NCBI GenBank assembly: GCA_019695435.1
Contig: JACTVF010000162.1
Span: 1 to 5,755, forward strand
From: Methanoregulaceae archaeon
GTDB lineage: Archaea; Halobacteriota; Methanomicrobia; Methanomicrobiales; Methanospirillaceae
DNA length: 5,755 nucleotides
Direction of reading: 5' to 3'
Under the pieces are notes generated by a model. The model was not told the origin of the DNA, did not search any database, and saw only the letters and a program-made list of their open reading frames with translations. Both the position numbers and the translations under genes were made by a program. Positions 1-4,252 of the stretch are shown piece by piece. Numbering within the stretch: position 1 is the first letter of the stretch; each line of letters starts with the position of its first letter.

Positions 1-64
1 TAGCCAAGATTCCGAAGAACGTCTTGATGCCGTTCGGGTGCGCGTCTCTCAGTGTGAATTTCAT
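1..64 (-). CDS. Start of an unidentified protein, cut by the left window edge
   Basis: Only the first 21 codons are in the window (MKFTLRDAHPNG, then IKTFFGILA), too few to identify a family. The ATG at 64 is chosen because a strong Shine-Dalgarno sequence, GGAGGTG, lies 5 bases upstream. An in-frame ATG at 100 would add 12 residues but has only a weak upstream purine stretch, so I prefer 64. The gene is on the same strand as everything else and follows the tmRNA after about 180 non-coding bases, so it may begin a new transcription unit. Function unknown. Confidence 0.75.
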   Translation of the reverse strand, partial: MKFTLRDAHPNGIKTFFGILA

Positions 65-69
65 TACTT

Positions 70-76
70 CACCTCC
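70..76 (-). promoter_or_regulatory. Strong ribosome binding site for the gene starting at 64
   Basis: On the minus strand GGAGGTG is followed by the spacer AAGTA and the ATG at 64. It is the longest anti-16S match near any start in the window apart from that of the gene at 2048, and it decides between the two in-frame ATGs at 64 and 100. Confidence 0.8.
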
Positions 77-113
77 GGTTGGTTTGTTTTCCGTGATCAT
101 GGTCCCAGAATAC

Positions 114-150
114 GCCAAGCGGCTTGGCATGTACAGATAACCGTGGTACA
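114..150. promoter_or_regulatory. Two adjacent short inverted repeats in the leader; possible operator
   Basis: GCCAAG (114-119) and CTTGGC (123-128) form a 6-bp inverted repeat around CGG. Directly next to it, TGTAC (130-134) and GTACA (146-150) flank an 11-base spacer. Both lie in the stretch 65-246, between the tmRNA and the gene starting at 64, where I see no convincing gene. On RNA the first repeat could be a small hairpin in the 5' leader; on DNA either could bind a dimeric regulator. No clear -35/-10 pair was found nearby, so a regulatory role is only inferred. Confidence 0.3.
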
Positions 151-246
151 CTGGCCTTTGGTAACCAGAAACGAGAGAGATGAAGACCACGGGGAAGAGT
201 CCGGCAGACGGTCCTACAGCGACCCAGCCACCGGCCTATAACGGTA

Positions 247-270
247 GAGGAGAGCCTTGCGGCTCTCCTC
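247..270 (-). terminator. 10-bp GNRA-capped hairpin at the end of the tmRNA coding piece
   Basis: On the minus strand GAGGAGAGCC, the tetraloop GCAA and GGCTCTCCTC form a perfect 10-bp stem. It begins about 16 bases after the tandem tag stop codons. It is followed by TACCGTTATA rather than a run of T, so it is not a textbook intrinsic terminator. It could be the terminal helix of the coding piece, protecting its 3' end, or a weak or factor-assisted terminator. The structure itself is clear; its role is inferred. Confidence 0.6.
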
Positions 271-278
271 ATCCTTGT

Positions 279-302
279 TGCGCTGGCTACTAGGCAGCCG
301 CA
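279..302 (-). other. Hairpin holding the tag stop codons in its loop
   Basis: On the minus strand TGCGGCTG (302-295) pairs with CAGCGCA (285-279) over 7 bp with one bulged G. The loop contains both TAG stop codons. Placing the tag stops in or next to a helix-5 loop is usual in tmRNAs and supports the choice of tag frame. Confidence 0.65.
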
Positions 303-364
303 CGCAGCCCCCGGCGCGAGGTCGGGAACGTCATGCTGAAGCCTTTCCTGCTCGTTCTTTTGGC
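287..364 (-). other. ssrA: tmRNA tag reading frame with tandem TAG stops
   Basis: The proposed resume codon is GCC (Ala) at 364-362. It lies 13 bases after a candidate pseudoknot stem GTCTC/GAGAC (399-395/382-378), a spacing close to that in E. coli, and an A is kept four bases upstream of it. The frame reads 24 codons, begins AKRTSRKG, ends GLRAAA, and stops at TAG TAG (292-287). The C-terminal Ala-Ala fits a ClpXP-type degron, although Leu-Ala-Ala is commoner. The tag has seven basic and no acidic residues, which is unusual. The other two frames lack tandem stops at this place. The exact start is inferred. Confidence 0.7.
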
Positions 365-456
365 AGTTGTAGTCTTGGTCTCTCCGTACGTGGCGAGACT
401 GAATCCGGCACCGCAAAACCCGCGCAGTCCGCCGCTGTCGAAACCGTGACGCCCCC

Positions 457-533
457 AACAGGAGTAGAGCTTGCCATGAGCTTGGACGCAGCGCTTCTTG
501 GCGGCTGACGCAATCATCCAATTGCTCTACTCT
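457..533 (-). other. ssrA: Intervening segment of the permuted tmRNA precursor
   Basis: These 77 bases join the CCA of the acceptor piece to the GGGGG start of the coding piece. GAGTAGAGC (532-524 on the minus strand) pairs perfectly with GCTCTACTC (470-462), a 9-bp stem that would stack near the acceptor stem and present both mature ends for processing. In known permuted tmRNAs the precursor loop is removed, with RNase P making the 5' end of the coding piece. TTGGA and TCCAA further inside may form a second stem. The stop codon of the GIY-YIG gene (TGA, 516-514) lies here. Confidence 0.85.
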
Positions 534-1179
534 TGGTGGAGGCGCGGAGAGTCGAACTCCGGTCCAACGAACGCTGGCTTGCCTTGATATACGGTGCGCT
601 GTCTACACGCCGCTTATTCCATACAGCTTTGGCTGCTATTGAGCATGCTGTTTTCGCTTCAGGAGTAGCCATAGCGGCGCGCATAATCTCCGAGTGTTGT
701 TTTCTTGCTTCAGGGCGGTCCCAACGATTACGGGCGCCTGCTTTACACCTAGCTTTTACTTCTGGACGCGCTAGGGCGGAAAGAACACCTGCAGCGTTCT
801 TCGCCTTTACTTCCGGACGCCTCTGCGCTGCTTGGTTCGCGGCTACCCAAGCCTCGCGCTTTTCTTCATCACTAAACTCTACCGCAGCACGGGCGAAGTT
901 CTGCCCACCGAACTCGTGCCAAGTCTTCAGCTCATCCATCCAGAAGTTCTCACGGGGTACAGCTGCGCGCATGGCTCCGGTATACGTCTCACTTGATACT
1001 GCTTCGATGATCTCCATCATGAACTTCTCACGACCGTGCTTTGAAATGAAGCGAGCGAACGGTATCTCATTACTGTTAGTATGCTGCCGATCTCGCTTCA
1101 CGGGATCCCATGCACTTCCAACGTAGACAGCTACGGCAGAACTTGACCAGCGATATACGTATATGTAGCGAATGAACAT
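514..1179 (-). CDS. GIY-YIG homing endonuclease reading through the tmRNA acceptor piece
   Basis: A 221-residue protein. The N-terminal GIY-YIG nuclease domain spans about residues 1-97: IYVY at 6-9, VYVG at 18-21, a basic stretch with R29, a likely catalytic Glu in RENFW (E77), and N94. Residues 120-187 are four 17-residue repeats carrying P-E-V/A at 122, 139, 156 and 173, probably a DNA-binding array. The ATG at 1179 has GAGGA eight bases upstream. The first ~187 residues are collinear with the protein at 2697-2029, with an almost identical VPRENFWMDELKTWHE block. The paralog ends shortly after its WEVRR, whereas this one continues for about 30 residues encoded by the tmRNA acceptor piece and stops in the intervening segment. 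That tail has no reason to fold as part of the enzyme. Such enzymes cut DNA site-specifically and spread their own gene; the target is unknown but the adjacent tmRNA gene is an obvious candidate (inference). Confidence 0.88.
   Translation of the reverse strand: MFIRYIYVYRWSSSAVAVYVGSAWDPVKRDRQHTNSNEIPFARFISKHGREKFMMEIIEAVSSETYTGAMRAAVPRENFWMDELKTWHEFGGQNFARAAVEFSDEEKREAWVAANQAAQRRPEVKAKNAAGVLSALARPEVKARCKAGARNRWDRPEARKQHSEIMRAAMATPEAKTACSIAAKAVWNKRRVDSAPYIKASQRSLDRSSTLRASTKSRAIG
534..612 (-). ncRNA. ssrA: tmRNA acceptor piece (3' half, T-arm and CCA)
   Basis: In the mature RNA this piece carries the T-arm, the 3' strand of the acceptor stem, discriminator A and an encoded CCA. GTGTAGAC at 608-601 and TTGGAC just before the T-stem fit the usual 3' region of tmRNA. 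The left limit is exact (CCA ends at 534). The right limit, about 612, is estimated from where pairing with the coding piece stops and where resemblance to the paralogous endonuclease C-terminus fades. The whole piece is also codons 190-216 of the GIY-YIG gene. Confidence 0.88.
619..822 (-). repeat. Four 51-base coding repeats in the GIY-YIG gene
   Basis: The repeats encode 17-residue units around RPEVK, RPEVK, RPEAR and TPEAK, spaced exactly 17 codons apart. They have diverged at DNA level but keep CGTCC-GAAG cores. The paralog at 2697-2029 shows the same 17-residue period (NQKW, DPKW and NRKW at residues 164, 181 and 198). Short basic repeats of this kind are common at the C-termini of phage GIY-YIG and HNH nucleases, where a DNA-contact role is presumed. 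Confidence 0.75.
917..960 (-). repeat. Near-identical block shared by the two GIY-YIG genes, copy 1
   Basis: These 44 bases match 2438-2481 with two mismatches. They encode VPRENFWMDELKTW and neighbouring residues, including the likely catalytic Glu. The identity is higher than in the rest of the two genes, which suggests recent common origin, gene conversion or strong constraint on the active site. Confidence 0.85.
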
Positions 1180-1280
1180 TGAAAAATTCCTCGGCAGCCC
1201 CGACGTATCTCTGAGCTTCGCTTCCGGACGTTCAGCTCAGCGTCCTGCTAGTACGACGGCCTTGAGGAAGCTGCCGATCC
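1180..1280 (-). promoter_or_regulatory. Structured leader of the GIY-YIG gene, possible ribosome-site sequestration
   Basis: This 101-base gap has three sets of complementary segments. CTGAGCT (1211-1217) pairs with AGCTCAG (1234-1240). CGGCAGC (1192-1198) pairs with GCTGCCG (1270-1276). TTCCTC (1187-1192) pairs with GAGGAA (1264-1269). In the minus-strand RNA the last pair places the Shine-Dalgarno region of the endonuclease (GAGGAA, 1192-1187) against an upstream TTCCTC. The second and third pairs cross, so they would form a pseudoknot or alternative states. Hiding the ribosome site in RNA structure is a known control in T4 homing endonuclease genes. Control of this gene is inferred. Confidence 0.4.
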
Positions 1281-2048
1281 TTATGCGTCTTCAAATCCCT
1301 TGATCAAGCGCGCCACGTGGCGGAACGCCTCGATCGCTCTCTCCTGCGTCGCGCCGCGCGCAGACAGACCGGGGATCTTGGACGACTTCGCGACCCAGAT
1401 TCCGAATCTGTCTTGCGCGCAAGTGATCGCGTCGTCGGTGATTGCTTCGGCGATCTGCGGCAGGATGATGGCGTCGGGATGAAAGTCTGAACCGACGCAG
1501 AACTCTTTGAGCACGGCTTGATCGTACTTTTCGATCTCGTCCGGACCAGCCGATCTCAGATCAGTCCATGGTCCAAGGCGAATCGAACGGATCAACCATA
1601 GCATGCCATTGTCACGCTTGCTCTTGCCGACTGCCAATATTTCGTTGTCTGCCCACGCCGTGTCGTGCTGGATTACGTGAACGTCTTCCATCCAACACGG
1701 AAGCGGAGGCAGGGTCTTGCCGTCCGAGACTGGATCCAAGTCCTCAGTGATGCACATCTCCTTGAGGATGATCGCGTCGTACTTCGCTATCTCGTCTCTA
1801 GTCGCGTACCGATATGAGAACCACGGACCCTTGTCGTAGCACTTGATCACCCACGGCATGCCGTCGTTCAAATTTGGCTTGCGCTGCCCGACCAACCTGC
1901 GAGGGCAATCGTCGCCGGCCTCGTACACGGTGTTGTTCCAATACCATCCGACGGCGAACAGAGCGGTCTGGTTTCCAGACGGCTCCGATCCGATCACGCG
2001 TGGCTCAAGTAGCCATTTTGGGAAAGGGCTATGGTGCCATTCTGGCAC
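1281..2048 (-). CDS. Two-repeat protein with HicB/DUF1902-like C-terminus
   Basis: A 255-residue protein I cannot name. Two homologous blocks lie exactly 85 residues apart: NDGMPW/DNGMLW (61/146), GPW (74/159) and KYDAIILKEMC/KYDQAVLKEFC (89/174). Residues ~205-252 contain FGIWVAKSSKIPGLSARGAT followed by a helix. This fits the beta-rich HicB antitoxin or DUF1902 fold, whose usual pattern is a W/Y-V-A strand, then PGL, then T-x-E-A. No HicA-like toxin is visible in the window, so a toxin-antitoxin role is not supported. The GTG at 2048 is the start because GGGAGGTG lies just upstream (2060-2053). The first 20 bases overlap the end of the preceding GIY-YIG gene, so translation may be coupled. 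No signal peptide or membrane segment is seen. Confidence 0.8.
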   Translation of the reverse strand: MPEWHHSPFPKWLLEPRVIGSEPSGNQTALFAVGWYWNNTVYEAGDDCPRRLVGQRKPNLNDGMPWVIKCYDKGPWFSYRYATRDEIAKYDAIILKEMCITEDLDPVSDGKTLPPLPCWMEDVHVIQHDTAWADNEILAVGKSKRDNGMLWLIRSIRLGPWTDLRSAGPDEIEKYDQAVLKEFCVGSDFHPDAIILPQIAEAITDDAITCAQDRFGIWVAKSSKIPGLSARGATQERAIEAFRHVARLIKGFEDA

Positions 2049-2697
2049 GACGCACCTCCCAAGACTGTTTCATCGCTAATGATAATACTTGTCGCCATTT
2101 CCTATTATGGGATCGTTTCTTACTACCAGCACGAGTGGCGGCAAGCCACTTTGGATCTTGCTTTCTATGCTCACTCGATTCTCGAATAGCTACGAGCCAT
2201 TTTTGGTTCTGAGCTTGCTTTTTAGCTGCCGCTGATACTGCTACTGCTCGGTTACGTCGGCACTTTGGGGATCGTAAAGCCTTACGGCTGCGTTCTACGT
2301 GCGCAGCGTATTGAATCGGATTTTCCAATCGCCGTTTGGCGGATGTAGACATAGCAGCACGTGCGGCTTCATATTCATCTTCGCTATCGAAACTAGAACT
2401 AGCCCGACCAAAATTATAGCCTCTAGTGCCGTGCTCATGCCAAGTCTTCAGCTCGTCCATCCAGAAGTTCTCACGCGGTACGGCAGCCTGCATAGTACCG
2501 GTATAAGTTTCTCCGTGAACGACTTCAACGATTTCCAGCGTGAACTTCTCTCTCCCTTGCTCGGTAAGAAGACGTTCGAACGGAATCCCATTCCCGCGAA
2601 CATGGTACTGGTCGCGCTGTTCTAGATCCCACGTGCTGCCGACATATACAGCAATTCCAGTAGACTTCCACCGATAACAGTAGATGTACCGTTCCAT
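2029..2697 (-). CDS. GIY-YIG homing endonuclease, paralog of the one next to the tmRNA
   Basis: A 222-residue protein. The GIY-YIG domain spans about residues 1-97: YIYCY at 4-8, AVYVG at 16-20, R28, E76 in VPRENFW, and N95. The C-terminal half is basic with a 17-residue period (NQKW 164, DPKW 181, NRKW 198). The ATG at 2697 is preceded by AGAGGG with 7-8 bases of spacing. The open frame continues 49 codons upstream into the previous gene, but those codons lack domain features and are rejected. It starts 17 bases after the sigma-like gene and overlaps the next gene by 20 bases, the layout of a free-standing endonuclease inserted between two genes. The DNA looks richer in A and T than the genes to its right, consistent with separate acquisition. 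No intron features were recognised around it. Confidence 0.87.
   Translation of the reverse strand: MERYIYCYRWKSTGIAVYVGSTWDLEQRDQYHVRGNGIPFERLLTEQGREKFTLEIVEVVHGETYTGTMQAAVPRENFWMDELKTWHEHGTRGYNFGRASSSFDSEDEYEAARAAMSTSAKRRLENPIQYAAHVERSRKALRSPKCRRNRAVAVSAAAKKQAQNQKWLVAIRESSEHRKQDPKWLAATRAGSKKRSHNRKWRQVLSLAMKQSWEVRRARMAP
2053..2060 (-). promoter_or_regulatory. Strong ribosome binding site inside the end of the upstream GIY-YIG gene
   Basis: GGGAGGTG on the minus strand is followed by CGTC and the GTG start at 2048. It lies within the last codons of the upstream endonuclease. It justifies the GTG start and shows that the endonuclease C-terminus was fitted over an existing translation start. 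Confidence 0.75.
2438..2481 (-). repeat. Near-identical block shared by the two GIY-YIG genes, copy 2
   Basis: This is the partner of 917-960, in the same orientation and at the same place in the paralogous reading frame. It could serve as a short homology for recombination between the two endonuclease genes, which would delete or swap the HicB-like gene between them (inference). Confidence 0.85.
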
Positions 2698-2714
2698 AAT
2701 TATCCCTCTACGTG

Positions 2715-3500
2715 TTACGGGCGGCTCAGAAGTTCCGCGGTGACCGAGAAGCAATCCTCTTCCTTCTCGGCGACGAGATCGAACGGCGTCAGCTTCGGCT
2801 TCTGACCTTTCACTGAGTACTTTGCGGAAAGCCTGCGCTCCCACGTCCGATGGAGCCGGTACAGGATCTGGCGGCAGTGCGGAGGCTTTAGACCGAGCAC
2901 GGCTCCGACGTTGACGCTGTCCATCCCCATCCGGTAATACAGGTACACAACGCCGGCGATCACGTCCGCGCCGCCGTTCGCGGTTATCCGCAGGTAGGTG
3001 TCAATGCTCTCGATCTCGATTTCCAGCGCGCGCAGCTTCTTGCTCGTCTTCACGTGGCGCGCTTCCGGCTCGAACCCCGGCATGAACCGCTGCATGAGAG
3101 ACTGGTTGATCTCCTCGTCGGTCATCCCCGGGTCCATGCCGCGCCGGCGCATCTTCACGTACTTCATGCAGCGCTCGTCGAGCATCGCCGACAGGCGGGG
3201 TCTTTGGTCTCCGGTTATGACGCCGGTGGCTTTCGAGAGGCGCTCTTTCAGCGTCAGCTCACCACCCTTCGGTCCGCGGCTTTCTTTGCGCCAGCCAGCG
3301 CGCTCTTCCATGAACGTGACGATGAGATCCCGCAGCAGGCGGTCGTTCACCGCCCAGTTTGGAACGGGCAGCTTGCGCGAGGCGCCAGACCGGCTTTGGA
3401 CCTGCATCCGTCCAAAGTCGTTGAAGTCTATGCCGTTCGTCAACCAACCGCCGGTGATCTTGCGGGCGCTGACTGGCATGCCAGACCGCTTAGTTGACAC
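2715..3500 (-). CDS. DNA-binding protein with sigma-70 region 4-like helix-turn-helix
   Basis: A 261-residue protein. The GTG at 3500 is chosen because GGAG lies 5 bases upstream (3509-3506); the next ATG, at 3479, has no ribosome site. Residues ~180-222 read like sigma region 4 or an ECF-type helix-turn-helix: a helix with VVYLYYRMG, then a VGAVLGL turn, then a recognition helix with RQILYRLHRTWERR. The central part (residues ~55-165) is charged and helical, and no sigma region 2 was recognised. It may be a phage transcription regulator or a divergent sigma-like factor; small phage terminase-like DNA binders are an alternative. It overlaps the zinc-ribbon gene by 11 bases. Confidence 0.7.
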   Translation of the reverse strand: MSTKRSGMPVSARKITGGWLTNGIDFNDFGRMQVQSRSGASRKLPVPNWAVNDRLLRDLIVTFMEERAGWRKESRGPKGGELTLKERLSKATGVITGDQRPRLSAMLDERCMKYVKMRRRGMDPGMTDEEINQSLMQRFMPGFEPEARHVKTSKKLRALEIEIESIDTYLRITANGGADVIAGVVYLYYRMGMDSVNVGAVLGLKPPHCRQILYRLHRTWERRLSAKYSVKGQKPKLTPFDLVAEKEEDCFSVTAELLSRP

Positions 3501-3894
3501 GTTGTCTCCGCACGGCTGGGTATTTCTTCCCGCAGTCCGCGCATTCCCAGGTCTTCTTGTTGACTTCGTAGTGAACCAACGAGCCACATTCCGGACAGGA
3601 TCCAGTCGGATGAGCGTTCGCCTCGCTCTGGTTGCGGCTTGCTTTCGGCGGATACTTGAAGCCGCAGACGCGGCACGTGTCCACCGGATGAGACGCATCT
3701 TGAGAATACGTCCGCAGGCACTCGCAGCGGGGGCAGTATTCGCGCCCCTCGGTCTTGTTCATGTTGAAGAGATCAGCCGCTGAACGCGGCAGGATAGGAA
3801 TCGGTCCATCTGGTACGCCATCGGGGTTACAAATCACGCAGTACAACGCGACTGCTTCGCCCTCCGGTATGTAAACCCCATGTTGGCATTTCAT
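3490..3894 (-). CDS. Small protein with multiple zinc ribbons
   Basis: A 134-residue protein with five CxxC pairs: 19/22, 54/57, 74/77, 100/103 and 118/121, plus C3 and H5 near the start. The pairs group into three probable zinc sites: C3/H5 with 19/22, 54/57 with 74/77, and 100/103 with 118/121. The last reads CPECG...CADCGKKY, a classic zinc ribbon. Such modules bind nucleic acid or proteins, and the specific role here is unknown. The ATG at 3894 is 10 bases after the HNH stop, with only a weak GGTTGAG upstream. The TAA stop lies inside the next gene, so translation is probably coupled. Confidence 0.78.
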   Translation of the reverse strand: MKCQHGVYIPEGEAVALYCVICNPDGVPDGPIPILPRSAADLFNMNKTEGREYCPRCECLRTYSQDASHPVDTCRVCGFKYPPKASRNQSEANAHPTGSCPECGSLVHYEVNKKTWECADCGKKYPAVRRQRVN

Positions 3895-3904
3895 GACTCA
3901 ACCA

Positions 3905-4252
3905 TTATACCACGCCGGATGAGAATTGTAACCGCCTATTTCCATGACCGGCGACTGGATCGTTGCGGTGGCACTCGCTGCACAACGTTGTGCAGTTGTC
4001 CACGGAAACCTCGCCGCCACGCCCCTTCCAAACTCTCTCGTGCATGTGCCCCGCGTACCACGTCACTTCCGCTCCGCAGTGCGTACAGGCATACTTGTCG
4101 CGGCGGAACACCAGCAGGCGAATGAACTTGACCGCTTCGGCTTTCGGACGCTGCTCAACAACTTTGCCACTGAGCACGGCGTCGCGCTCGTTCTTGAAGA
4201 CGCGAATGACTGCGCCGTTGTCAATTTCGACCCACACTTTATGTTTTGCCAT
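3905..4252 (-). CDS. HNH endonuclease
   Basis: A 115-residue single-domain nuclease. The motifs are in the usual order: C56-x2-C59 (CTHCG), then G68-H-M-H71 with the first catalytic His, the GG turn at 79-80, N86, then L90-C91-x2-C94-H95. This is the zinc-bound beta-beta-alpha-metal fold of HNH enzymes, which nick or cut DNA. The N-terminal ~45 residues are an added segment of unknown use. The ATG at 4252 has GAGG four bases upstream and overlaps the endonuclease VII-like gene by 14 bases. It may be a homing endonuclease or a phage DNA-processing enzyme linked to packaging or recombination; the sequence does not decide. Confidence 0.85.
   Translation of the reverse strand: MAKHKVWVEIDNGAVIRVFKNERDAVLSGKVVEQRPKAEAVKFIRLLVFRRDKYACTHCGAEVTWYAGHMHERVWKGRGGEVSVDNCTTLCSECHRNDPVAGHGNRRLQFSSGVV

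Larger units (their letters stand above)
247..612 (-). ncRNA. ssrA: Circularly permuted two-piece tmRNA (trans-translation RNA)
   Basis: tmRNA enters ribosomes stalled on mRNAs without a stop codon, adds a degradation tag and releases them. It works with SmpB and is charged with alanine. Here the 3' part precedes the 5' part. The acceptor piece ends with T-stem CGGAG/CTCCG (561-557/549-545), T-loop TTCGACT, then CGCCTCC and ACCA (544-534). The coding piece starts GGGGGCG at 456, followed by CACGGTTTCGAC, typical of tmRNA 5' ends. GGGGGCG pairs with CGCCTCC over 7 bp, including the G3-U70 wobble recognised by alanyl-tRNA synthetase. The halves also pair away from the acceptor: GGTGC (412-408) with GCACC (597-593), and about 424-413 with 572-582 with one bulge and one mismatch, like tmRNA helix P2. 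A tag frame and a stop-codon hairpin follow. The outer ends (612, 247) are estimates. No convincing promoter was seen just upstream, so it may be processed from the endonuclease transcript. Confidence 0.93.

Noticed and set aside
69..521. 150-codon minus-strand open frame
   Set aside because: It runs through the tmRNA and leader, has an Arg/Cys-rich composition without a family pattern, and overlaps structured RNA.
534..565. tRNA 3' end as a phage attachment site (attP)
   Set aside because: T-arm plus CCA alone would fit an attP, but the matching 5' half, stop-codon hairpin and tag frame next to it show a complete permuted tmRNA. No integrase gene is in the window. A secondary att role is not excluded.
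533..1126. 197-codon plus-strand open frame
   Set aside because: It is the antisense shadow of the GIY-YIG gene and the tmRNA acceptor piece.
514..1290. Group I intron carrying the GIY-YIG gene, splitting a tRNA or tmRNA
   Set aside because: The leader has a CTCAGAGA stretch and a CGGCAGC/GCTGCCG pair that recall P7 and P3, but P, Q and S elements are not convincing. No 5' tRNA half lies upstream, and the missing half is found downstream at 456 as a permuted tmRNA.
2698..2844. N-terminal extension of the first GIY-YIG protein
   Set aside because: These codons overlap the sigma-like gene in another frame, and the ATG at 2697 has a good ribosome site and begins exactly at the GIY-YIG domain.
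2998..3783. 261-codon plus-strand open frame
   Set aside because: It is the antisense of the sigma-like and zinc-ribbon genes, whose motifs and ribosome sites are clear. Its own translation shows no domain.
3903..3908. Perfect TATAAT on the minus strand just before the zinc-ribbon gene
   Set aside because: The possible -35 (TTACAA, 16 bases upstream) matches poorly, the box contains the HNH stop codon, and a start there would leave almost no leader. Chance is likely in a co-transcribed cluster.
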